Source: JBDHTO01 sp039808665
Lineage (GTDB): Bacteria; Pseudomonadota; Alphaproteobacteria; Paracaedibacterales; JAKBAR01
NCBI GenBank assembly: GCA_039808665.1
Contig: JBDHTO010000002.1
Coordinates: 1-32,712, forward strand
Reading direction: 5' to 3'
DNA length: 32,712 nucleotides
Part shown: one piece after another, positions 26,767-32,588 of the stretch
How positions within the stretch are numbered: position 1 is the first letter of the stretch
How the letters are laid out: the number at the start of each line of letters is the position of its first letter
The notes under the pieces: generated by a model
The model's input: the letters and a program-made list of their open reading frames with translations, nothing else
Told to the model about the DNA's origin: nothing
Databases searched by the model: none
Made by a program: the position numbers and the translations under genes

Positions 26767-27273
26767 TTACGCTCTTGCTTTTGCGGCAATAACACGTGCA
26801 ACCTGTGCACCTGGCTCGTTGATTGTACGAACCAGCTTTGATGCGGGTGCAAGTATAACTGCAAGCAACTTTGCTCTGAGCTCATCAAGAGATGGCAACT
26901 CAGCAAGCGCTTTGACTCCCGATTGGTTAAGGACCTGCCCATCAAGATATCCACCAACAATTTTGAGCTTGTCATTCTTGTTAGCAAATTTCACGATCGC
27001 CTTGGCCGCAGCAACAGGATCCTTTGAATAAGCCAACGCTGTTGGCCCCTTCAAGAATTGTTGCAATGGTTGCAACGCCGTGTCTTGAACAGCAATGTGT
27101 GCAAGTGTGTTTTTGAGCACCTTAAATTCAGCACTAGCAGCTCTGACTTCGCGGCGAAGTGTTGTCACTTCACCCACGGAAAGACCTGATTGATGTGTTA
27201 CCACAACAAGAGAGCAATCTGTGAGCTTTGCCTTAATTTCAGAGACCAGTCCTTCTTTTTGTGAACGGTCCAT
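26767..27273 (-). CDS. rplJ: 50S ribosomal protein L10
   Basis: L10 anchors the L7/L12 dimers to 23S rRNA and, in complex with them, represses its own mRNA. The 168 residues start MDRSQKEGLVSEIKAKLTD and contain VVVTHQSGLSVGEVTTLRRE and KVLKNTLAHIAV, both typical of L10, then a C-terminal helix for L7/L12 binding. The start has AAGGAG seven bases before the ATG. A structured 165-bp leader lies directly upstream. Confidence 0.98.
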   Translation of the reverse strand: MDRSQKEGLVSEIKAKLTDCSLVVVTHQSGLSVGEVTTLRREVRAASAEFKVLKNTLAHIAVQDTALQPLQQFLKGPTALAYSKDPVAAAKAIVKFANKNDKLKIVGGYLDGQVLNQSGVKALAELPSLDELRAKLLAVILAPASKLVRTINEPGAQVARVIAAKARA

Positions 27274-27438
27274 ATTGACACTCCTTACAGTTCGGTTTTA
27301 ACCAAGCGTCCGGTTTCCCGGACAACTGCCCCAGAAGGAGTCTAAAATTTCCTTCCGTCTCATGCAGGATAAGAAGATAAATCTTCTCAATTAACGCAAA
27401 CGCTACCTGCAATCTTGGACAGCATTTATTATCTCAAC
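27274..27438 (-). promoter_or_regulatory. L10 leader of rplJL with possible Shine-Dalgarno sequestration
   Basis: This spacer lies where L10(L12)4 binds its mRNA in other bacteria. On the minus strand GCAGGTAGCG is followed by an AGAAGAT/ATCTTCT hairpin and then CCTGCATGAGACGG, matching the L10-leader layout known from E. coli (Rfam family L10_leader) as I remember it. Nearer rplJ, ACTCCTT (27341-27335) can pair with AAGGAGT containing the rplJ ribosome-binding site (27286-27281), closing a second stem CAGTT/AACTG and a GTCCGG-GAAA-CCGGAC hairpin (27323-27308). The pairings are seen; control by them is inferred. Confidence 0.8.
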
Positions 27439-28122
27439 TTAGTTTGCTGGCCTTTCAAACTTAACACCAGCACCCATGGTTGAGCTTAAACTCATTTTTT
27501 TAATATAGGTTCCCTTAACGCCTGTTGGCTTAGCCTTTTCAATCACAGAAACAAACGCTTCTACGTTTTCGAGAAGTGCTTTTTCTGAGAAGCTTGCTTT
27601 ACCAATACCTGCGTGAACGATACCTGTTTTTTCCGTACGATACTCGACCTGACCACCCTTTACAGCTTTCACAGCACCAGCAACATCCATTGTCACCGTG
27701 CCAAGCTTTGGGTTAGGCATCAAACCACGTGGGCCAAGAATCTTTGCCACACGACCGATAAGCGCCATCATATCAGGGGTCGCAATGCACTTATCAAAGT
27801 TCATTTCACCCTTTTGAATTTGCTCAACAAGCTCTTCAGCACCGATAAGGTCAGCACCCGCAGCTTTTGCTTCCTCAGCCTTTGGGCCTTTTGCAAAAAC
27901 AGCAACACGGTATGTTTTACCTGTACCGTGAGGAAGCTGCAAAACACCACGAAGGTTTTGCTCTGCTTTACGTGCATCAACGTTAAGATTCATCGCAATT
28001 TCGATGGTCTCATCAAACTTTGCCTTTGCGCCGTCTTTAATCATCTTTACGGCTTCAGCTAAAGTGTACACTTTATTACGATCAATCGCTTTATAAAGGT
28101 TTTCAATTCTCTTTCCTGACAT
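27439..28122 (-). CDS. rplA: 50S ribosomal protein L1
   Basis: L1 forms the mobile stalk at the E site and is a translational repressor of rplKA. I choose the ATG at 28122 (227 residues, MSGKRIENLYKAIDRNKVYT). The open frame extends 27 codons further, but that extension lies inside rplK and lacks L1 similarity. AAGG overlaps the rplK stop just upstream, and the gap is 4 bp. Conserved segments include VRGVLQLPHGTGK-like residues (LRGVLQLPHGTGKTYRVAVF), GPRGLMPNPKLGTVT and VKGTYIKKMSLSSTMG. Confidence 0.97.
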   Translation of the reverse strand: MSGKRIENLYKAIDRNKVYTLAEAVKMIKDGAKAKFDETIEIAMNLNVDARKAEQNLRGVLQLPHGTGKTYRVAVFAKGPKAEEAKAAGADLIGAEELVEQIQKGEMNFDKCIATPDMMALIGRVAKILGPRGLMPNPKLGTVTMDVAGAVKAVKGGQVEYRTEKTGIVHAGIGKASFSEKALLENVEAFVSVIEKAKPTGVKGTYIKKMSLSSTMGAGVKFERPAN

Positions 28123-28126
28123 AACC

Positions 28127-28555
28127 TTACTCCACGACCTCAAGACCCATTGAACGTGCGGAACCGACGAGCATTTTTGCAGCTGCCTCGAGATCGTGCG
28201 CATTGAGATCTTTCATTTTTTCTTTTGCAATTTCATGAATTTGGCTCATGGTCACCTTGCCCACTGTACCACGACCTGGAGTCTGGCTTCCTTTTGCAAG
28301 GCCAGCAGCCTTTTTCAGGAAATAGGAGTTTGGTGGAGTTTTTGTCTCAAAGGAAAATGTCTTATCCGCATATACGGTAATCACAACAGGAATCGGCATG
28401 CCCGGCTCCATATTTTGTGTTTGTGCGTTAAATGCTTTACAAAATTCCATAATGTTCAAACCACGTTGACCCAAAGCTGGACCAATAGGTGGCGAAGGAT
28501 TGGCTTTACCTGCTGCAACCTGCAACTTGATATAGCCGGTGATTTTCTTAGCCAT
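28127..28555 (-). CDS. rplK: 50S ribosomal protein L11
   Basis: L11 with its rRNA forms the GTPase-associated centre and activates RelA under starvation. The 142 residues, the family length, begin MAKKITGYIKLQVAAGKANP and continue with the proline-rich SPPIGPALGQRGLNIMEFC, the thiostrepton-linked segment, then a C-terminal rRNA-binding domain ending ARSMGLEVVE. It is preceded by an 82-bp spacer containing a candidate L1-binding hairpin and followed 4 bp later by rplA. Confidence 0.99.
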   Translation of the reverse strand: MAKKITGYIKLQVAAGKANPSPPIGPALGQRGLNIMEFCKAFNAQTQNMEPGMPIPVVITVYADKTFSFETKTPPNSYFLKKAAGLAKGSQTPGRGTVGKVTMSQIHEIAKEKMKDLNAHDLEAAAKMLVGSARSMGLEVVE

Positions 28556-28637
28556 AAAAATCCTCAGTATATTATTGTTGAACCTGAGTTAGTGGTACGA
28601 TTTGCATCTCCCACAACCGCTACTCTTTTAAGTCGAG
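28556..28637 (-). promoter_or_regulatory. rplK leader with an L1-binding-site mimic
   Basis: The minus strand at 28614-28592 reads GTGGGAGATGCAAATCGTACCAC. It folds as GUGG/CCAC, an asymmetric loop GA versus GUA, then GAU/AUC closed by a GCAA tetraloop. The strands GUGGGAG and GUACCAC closely resemble GGUGGGAG and AUACCACC of the L1-stalk helix in E. coli 23S rRNA (from memory). A nearby CTCAG/CTGAG pairing would cover part of the rplK ribosome-binding GAGG. Feedback by L1 on rplKA is known in E. coli; its use here is inferred. Confidence 0.65.
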
Positions 28638-29174
28638 TTAGACCTTTTCCACTTGGGTGAATTCCAAATCCACCGGCGTGGGCCTGCCAAAGATCAATAC
28701 AGATACTTTAAGGCGGGATTTCTCTTGATCCACCTCTTCAACCATTCCGGAAAAAGAAGTAAATGGACCATCACATACACGTACCTGCTCACCCACTTCA
28801 AATGTAAGCATGCTACGTGGTTTTTCAACTGAATCTTGAACTTGACGCAAAATACGCGCAACCTCCGCTTCCGAAACCGGAAGAGGCTTTCCTTTCCCAC
28901 CCAAGAATGTGGATACTTTGGGCGTTTCCCTCACAAGGTGCCACGCTTCATCCGTCAAATACATTTTAATAAGCACATAACCAGGAAAATAATTGCGCTC
29001 CACAGTAACTTTTGTACCGCGCTTAATCTCAACAACATCCTCTGAAGGCACAAGGAGCTCAACAAAACAATCGGAGATTCCCTTTTTTTCTGCAGCTTCG
29101 CGAATGGATTGAACGACTTTCTTCTCGAATCCCGCGTAGACTTGAATCACATACCAACGTGGCTGAATGGTCAT
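28638..29174 (-). CDS. nusG: Transcription termination/antitermination factor NusG
   Basis: NusG binds the polymerase clamp, suppresses pausing and links RNA polymerase to Rho or to S10 on the ribosome. The 178 residues comprise the NGN domain (about 6-115), starting RWYVIQVYAGFEKKV and containing FPGYVLIKMYLTDEAWH and VSTFLGGKGKPLPVSE, then a KOW domain from about 125 (FEVGEQVRVCDGPFTSFSG). It follows secE by 20 bp, the near-universal arrangement, and shares the cluster with S10, its partner. Confidence 0.99.
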   Translation of the reverse strand: MTIQPRWYVIQVYAGFEKKVVQSIREAAEKKGISDCFVELLVPSEDVVEIKRGTKVTVERNYFPGYVLIKMYLTDEAWHLVRETPKVSTFLGGKGKPLPVSEAEVARILRQVQDSVEKPRSMLTFEVGEQVRVCDGPFTSFSGMVEEVDQEKSRLKVSVLIFGRPTPVDLEFTQVEKV

Positions 29175-29194
29175 TTTTTATCTTTCTCGAAAAA

Positions 29195-29416
29195 CTAGCG
29201 CGTCGCGTAGTCAATAATGGCGTTAATGGTTTTGTGAACAATACTATCCACAATCAAAAAATAAATCGCCGCTACAAGAGCGAAGACAAAAACAAATACC
29301 GTTGTCAACGTCGTCTCTTTGCGAGAGGGCCATGCGACCTTGCGCACTTCATCCCTCACCTCAGGAATAAACTTCTGGGCTTTCTTCGCAAAACTCACTT
29401 GATTTACATCACTCAT
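29195..29416 (-). CDS. secE: Preprotein translocase subunit SecE
   Basis: SecE clamps the two halves of SecY in the inner membrane. This is the short, single-span form: 73 residues with an amphipathic N-terminal part carrying the conserved EVRKVAWPSRKET motif near 23-35 and one transmembrane helix at about 37-60. Short SecE is usual outside the gammaproteobacteria. It lies between tRNA-Trp and nusG. Confidence 0.97.
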   Translation of the reverse strand: MSDVNQVSFAKKAQKFIPEVRDEVRKVAWPSRKETTLTTVFVFVFALVAAIYFLIVDSIVHKTINAIIDYATR

Positions 29417-29454
29417 TGTGTCGTCACACCTAAAATTAATGTCATCCTGTTTGC

Positions 29455-29531
29455 TGGCAGGAGTGGAGGGAATCGAACCCGCAACCTTCGGTTTTGGAGA
29501 CCGACGCTCTAGCCAATTGAGCTACACTCCT
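29455..29531 (-). tRNA. trnW: tRNA-Trp (CCA anticodon)
   Basis: The minus strand folds as a full cloverleaf: acceptor AGGAGTG/CACTCCT, discriminator G, an encoded CCA tail, T-arm with GGTTCGATTCC, and an anticodon loop containing CCA. This reads UGG tryptophan codons. It stands 38 bp upstream of secE, as in many alphaproteobacteria. Its 5' end is only about six bases from the base of the strong hairpin at 29537-29573. Confidence 0.97.
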
Positions 29532-29536
29532 AAAGC

Positions 29537-29573
29537 AAAAAACACAGCCATCAAATAAACAGCTGTGTTTTTT
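29537..29573 (-). terminator. Rho-independent terminator hairpin after tuf copy 2
   Basis: Plus-strand aaaaaacacagc (29537-29548) is exactly complementary to gctgtgtttttt (29562-29573), with a 13-base loop. In the minus direction the 12-pair stem, whose core is ACAGC/GCTGT, ends in TTTTTTGC, a classic terminator tail. The structure is symmetrical and could work in both directions. It is only six bases before tRNA-Trp. Confidence 0.75.
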
Positions 29574-29598
29574 TAGCGCAAAAGTTAACGCTTGTCTA
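29570..29598 (-). promoter_or_regulatory. Candidate promoter for tRNA-Trp-secE-nusG inside the terminator region
   Basis: Minus-strand TAGACA (29598-29593), 17 bp, TAAAAA (29575-29570) match sigma70 hexamers at 5/6 and 4/6. The -35 overlaps the first hairpin and the start site would fall inside the second. AT-rich sequence makes chance matches likely, but no other promoter was seen between tuf2 and tRNA-Trp. Confidence 0.3.
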
Positions 29599-29615
29599 GA
29601 GCAAACGTTAACTTT
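29581..29615 (-). terminator. Second hairpin immediately after tuf copy 2
   Basis: Plus aaagttaacgcttg (29581-29594) and caaacgttaacttt (29602-29615) form a 14-pair stem (one G-U in the minus RNA) with a seven-base loop. It begins nine bases past the tuf2 stop. Only a short TTTT follows it, so alone it may be a weak terminator or an mRNA 3'-end stabiliser in tandem with the next hairpin. Confidence 0.55.
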
Positions 29616-29623
29616 ATTTATGC

Positions 29624-30814
29624 TTAAGCAATAATTTTTGCAACGACGCCGGCACCGACAGTACGGCCACCTTCACGAATCGCGAAACGAAGTCCTTCAT
29701 CCATCGCAATCGGTGCAATCAGCTCTGCCTTCATCGTGATGTTATCACCAGGCATCACCATCTCAACACCATTTGGAAGCTCAATCGTTCCTGTGACGTC
29801 CGTTGTACGGAAGTAAAATTGTGGACGGTAGTTGCTGAAAAATGGCGTGTGACGACCACCTTCATCTTTTGTCAAAATGTAGCATTCACATTCAAACTTT
29901 GTATGTGGCGTAATGGACCCTGGCGCTGCCAAAACTTGACCACGCTCAACTTCTTCACGCTTTGTTCCACGAAGAAGCGCACCAATGTTATCACCTGCTT
30001 CACCTTGATCAAGCAACTTACGGAACATTTCAACGCCTGTCACAACCGTCTTGGATGTTGGATGCAAACCGACAATCTCAACTTCTTCACCAACCTTGAC
30101 AACACCACGCTCTACACGGCCTGTTACAACAGTACCACGTCCAGAGATGGAGAAAACGTCTTCGATCGGCATCAAGAACGGACGATCTTTCGCGCGCTCT
30201 GGCTGTGGAATATAACGGTCTACTTCCGCCATCAATTTCAAAATCGCATCACGGCCAATCGCATCATCACGGCTCTCAAGGGCGCAAAGGGCGGAACCTT
30301 TTACCACAGGAATATCGTCTCCTGGGAATCCATAAGAGGAGAGAAGCTCACGCACCTCAAGCTCAACCAGATCCAAAAGCTCAGCATCATCCACCATATC
30401 CACTTTGTTCATAAACACAACCAAAGCTGGAACACCCACCTGACGCGCAAGCAAAATGTGCTCACGTGTTTGGGGCATTGGACCATCTGCTGCAGACACA
30501 ACCAAGATACCTCCGTCCATCTGCGCCGCACCGGTGATCATGTTCTTGACATAGTCCGCGTGTCCTGGGCAGTCAACGTGCGCATAGTGACGATTCGTTG
30601 TCTCATATTCAACGTGCGCTGTCGAAATCGTAATTCCGCGTGCACGCTCTTCCGGCGCTTTGTCAATCTGATCATAGGCCGTAAATGTTGCTCCTCCGCT
30701 CTCCGCCAGCACCTTTGTAATCGCTGCTGTCAAGCTTGTCTTCCCATGGTCCACGTGACCAATCGTTCCTATGTTTACGTGCGGCTTCGTCCGCTCAAAC
30801 TTCGCTTTTGACAT
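29624..30814 (-). CDS. tuf: Elongation factor Tu, copy 2 (tRNA-linked copy)
   Basis: This encodes the same 396-residue EF-Tu as copy 1, with no amino-acid difference. I start it at the ATG at 30814 by alignment with copy 1; the open frame runs five codons further to 30829, but a GGGGA ribosome-binding stretch lies in that extension. The stop is TAA where copy 1 has TAG. The gene stands 20 bp behind tRNA-Gly and ahead of two hairpins, so it probably forms a short unit with tRNA-Tyr and tRNA-Gly. The linked tRNA-Thr found next to tufB in E. coli is not present. Flanking DNA is unlike that of copy 1. Confidence 0.99.
   Translation of the reverse strand: MSKAKFERTKPHVNIGTIGHVDHGKTSLTAAITKVLAESGGATFTAYDQIDKAPEERARGITISTAHVEYETTNRHYAHVDCPGHADYVKNMITGAAQMDGGILVVSAADGPMPQTREHILLARQVGVPALVVFMNKVDMVDDAELLDLVELEVRELLSSYGFPGDDIPVVKGSALCALESRDDAIGRDAILKLMAEVDRYIPQPERAKDRPFLMPIEDVFSISGRGTVVTGRVERGVVKVGEEVEIVGLHPTSKTVVTGVEMFRKLLDQGEAGDNIGALLRGTKREEVERGQVLAAPGSITPHTKFECECYILTKDEGGRHTPFFSNYRPQFYFRTTDVTGTIELPNGVEMVMPGDNITMKAELIAPIAMDEGLRFAIREGGRTVGAGVVAKIIA
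29625..30814 (-). repeat. Long direct repeat: tuf coding sequence duplicated at 13523-14712
   Basis: Same-strand copies about 16.1 kb apart. Sense translations and the overlapping antisense-frame translations are the same in both copies, and the stretches compared base by base agree, so the nucleotide identity is complete or nearly so. Identity ends at the ATG on one side and inside the stop codon on the other. Recombination between the copies would delete or duplicate the rpoBC-rpsL-fusA segment. Confidence 0.9.
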
Positions 30815-30834
30815 AATGGTTGTCCCCATAAAAA

Positions 30835-30908
30835 TGGAGCGGGTGAAGGGAATCGAACCCTCATGACCAGCTTGGAAGGCTGGGGCTTTACCACTAAGCT
30901 ACACCCGC
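30835..30908 (-). tRNA. trnG: tRNA-Gly (UCC anticodon)
   Basis: The minus strand gives acceptor GCGGGTG/CACCCGC with an encoded TCCA end, a D-arm with TAGTGGTAAAGC, anticodon stem CCAGC/GCTGG with loop CTTCCAA (anticodon UCC), and a T-arm GGGTTCGATTCCC. It is 13 bp after tRNA-Tyr and 20 bp before tuf2, so it is probably cut from a shared tRNA-mRNA transcript by RNase P and 3' processing. Confidence 0.97.
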
Positions 30909-30921
30909 GAATTTACTTTCT

Positions 30922-31007
30922 TGGTGGAAGGAGCAGGATTCGAACCTGCGTAGACGTACGTCGGCAGATTTACAGTCTGCTGCCTTTAACCACTCGGCCA
31001 TCCTTCC
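30922..31007 (-). tRNA. trnY: tRNA-Tyr (GUA anticodon)
   Basis: This is an 86-base class II tRNA with an encoded ACCA end: acceptor GGAAGGA/TCCTTCC, anticodon stem CAGA/TCTG around the GTA anticodon, a long variable arm, and a T-arm with GGTTCGAATCC. It is the first gene of the minus-strand cluster, about seven bases after the predicted transcription start. Confidence 0.97.
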
Positions 31008-31020
31008 GCTGTATATGGAT

Positions 31021-31049
31021 GATGTACGTGATTTTTTGCTCGACGTCAA
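31021..31049 (-). promoter_or_regulatory. Promoter of the tRNA-Tyr-tRNA-Gly-tuf unit
   Basis: On the minus strand, TTGACG (31049-31044), a 17-bp spacer and TACATC (31026-31021) form a sigma70-like pair, strong at -35 and weaker at -10. The start would be near 31014, leaving a leader of only a few bases before tRNA-Tyr. It lies in the 144-bp divergent gap with rlmB. No convincing promoter was found for rlmB itself. Confidence 0.5.
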
Positions 31050-31151
31050 CTTCTTTTACTTTCGAAATAAGAAAAGAACCTCTATGGTAAAAACGCGTCC
31101 TCTCCGAAAGAGACACATACTGTAATTTACGATATTTAGGATATCACATTT

Positions 31152-31856
31152 ATGTATTGGCTTTATGGTCACCATCCTGTTTCTTATGCACTTTCCAATC
31201 CCAATCGGGTGAGTAAGAAGTTACTTTTTGCGGACGATGCAGACCTGAAGCTTCTCCCCCCTCTTCCGAAAAATCTCATCCTTGAAAAAATTCAAAAAAA
31301 GGATTTTGGAAAAATTGTGGGCCATGACGCCGTTCACCAAGGGCTCGCTCTCCAAGTTGAACCTCTCGAGGAAATGAATATCGACGATTTATCACGCCTT
31401 CAGCCTACAAAACAAACTGTCATGATTCTGGATCAAGTCTCAGACCCCCACAACGTGGGTGCTATTCTTCGCTCATGTGCCGTTTTTGGGGCAACCGCCC
31501 TTATTCTCACTGATCGCCATAGCCCAAAAGAGTCCGCTATTCTTGCAAAGTCTGCCTCAGGCGCTCTTGAGATCACACCAATCATTCGTATCAATAACCT
31601 CTCCAGCGCCTTGTCTCAGCTTAAGGATATGGGTTTTTGGATCGTCGGCCTTGCCGAAAGATCAGAACAAACCCTCTCAGATGTGGATTTTTCAGGAAAA
31701 ATGGGTATTGTCATGGGGGCCGAAGGGGACGGCATGCGCAAACTCACAACAAAACAGTGCGATTTCTTGGTTCGCCTTGAAACAAGTGCACTTTTTTCAA
31801 CACTTAATGTTTCAAACGCAGCAGCTATCGCACTGTACGAAGCCTTTAGGAAATAG
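31152..31856 (+). CDS. rlmB: TrmH/SpoU-family 23S rRNA 2'-O-ribose methyltransferase, RlmB-like
   Basis: RlmB methylates G2251 of 23S rRNA using SAM. The 234 residues have the short N-terminal substrate-binding domain (about 1-75, starting YWLYGHHPV) and the knotted SpoU domain. Motif 1 is DPHNVGAILRS at 98-108 with Asn101 and Arg107, motif 2 is GAEGDGM at 189-195, and motif 3 is LNVSNAAA at 218-225. The loop before motif 3 (RLETSALFST) lacks the Pro and Gly usual there. It is about 10 residues shorter than E. coli RlmB. AGGA lies 10 bases before the ATG. It is the only clear plus-strand gene and is divergent from tRNA-Tyr. Another SpoU paralogue with a different target cannot be excluded. 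Confidence 0.85.
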   Translation: MYWLYGHHPVSYALSNPNRVSKKLLFADDADLKLLPPLPKNLILEKIQKKDFGKIVGHDAVHQGLALQVEPLEEMNIDDLSRLQPTKQTVMILDQVSDPHNVGAILRSCAVFGATALILTDRHSPKESAILAKSASGALEITPIIRINNLSSALSQLKDMGFWIVGLAERSEQTLSDVDFSGKMGIVMGAEGDGMRKLTTKQCDFLVRLETSALFSTLNVSNAAAIALYEAFRK

Positions 31857-32588
31857 CTAGTCTACATTCTCCTCACTAAGACTAACCACAGCAAGCATTT
31901 TTGAAGACATATCACCCGGAATTTCCCGTAAAACCCAGCTTGTCACAGACCCAAAGGGCATCTTGGACTCCTTAAATGATGGAAAGTCGTGTAATTCGTT
32001 CACAAATTCTTCAAAAGTTTTTTCTGCCCCCGCAGCATAACAAGTTGCCATGCGCACTGCGTATTTTTTCCCGTTTGTTTCAAACGTCATTTTTTCCTCC
32101 CCCTTGCCATGCCATACATCACGGGATGATTTGAAATCGGCAAGACTTGGCACAGCCATTAAGACTTGCGCCAATGTTAGCGATTCCGCAACTTTTGAGG
32201 GCTGTCCATTTAACGCAGAGATGGAAACATTATACCACGGTGGTCCACTTGGACTCTGTTGATTATTCCATGTATAGCGCACCTTTGCACCCCCCTCATA
32301 CAGGACAGGATGGCTTTTTGACATATTTTGAGACTCCACAAATTCACCAAAGGATAAATCACTCTCAGCCCCTTGAAACATAGCGTATTCAACAACATAA
32401 TCTTCTCCCTCCACTGTGAAAATACGGGACTCAGGATGTGTTGAAAAATTATGCCCTCTCTCATTTTGTTTCCACGCAGAAAGACCTGGACATCCACGTA
32501 GCACACTTTGAATCGTCAATAACTCAGCCGCCCCCAACGACTTTACACAAACAAGCATTATACAACAGATTAATATCCTTAATTTCAT
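31857..32588 (-). CDS. Unrecognised exported protein with two similar halves
   Basis: I do not recognise this 243-residue protein. A Sec signal peptide is evident: MKLR, a hydrophobic stretch at 5-19 and a likely cut near Ala20-Ala21. The mature part is an internal duplication. LTIQSVL (24-30) matches LTLAQVL (137-143); PGLSAWK (34-40) matches PSLADFK (147-153); FTVEGEDYVVEYA (57-69) matches FETNGKKYAVRMA (169-181); GAESDLSFGEFV (73-84) matches GAEKTFEEFV (187-196). Each half ends in a hydrophobic strand (NVSISAL, LAVVSL). It is probably periplasmic or secreted; there is no lipobox-type anchor that I trust. The stop abuts the rlmB stop with no gap. A GAGAGTGAG stretch precedes the ATG. Confidence 0.75.
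   Translation of the reverse strand: MKLRILICCIMLVCVKSLGAAELLTIQSVLRGCPGLSAWKQNERGHNFSTHPESRIFTVEGEDYVVEYAMFQGAESDLSFGEFVESQNMSKSHPVLYEGGAKVRYTWNNQQSPSGPPWYNVSISALNGQPSKVAESLTLAQVLMAVPSLADFKSSRDVWHGKGEEKMTFETNGKKYAVRMATCYAAGAEKTFEEFVNELHDFPSFKESKMPFGSVTSWVLREIPGDMSSKMLAVVSLSEENVD

Noticed and set aside
28123..28203. Longer L1 with 27 extra N-terminal residues
   Set aside because: The extension lies within rplK, has no L1 similarity, and the inner ATG has its own AAGG.
30815..30829. Five-codon N-terminal extension of EF-Tu copy 2
   Set aside because: Copy 1 lacks it, the outer ATG has no ribosome-binding site, and GGGGA for the inner ATG lies inside it.
31110..31138. GAGACA-17-TATTTA as an rlmB promoter
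   Set aside because: Its start site would fall after the rlmB ribosome-binding AGGA, leaving a leader without it; both hexamers are also poor.
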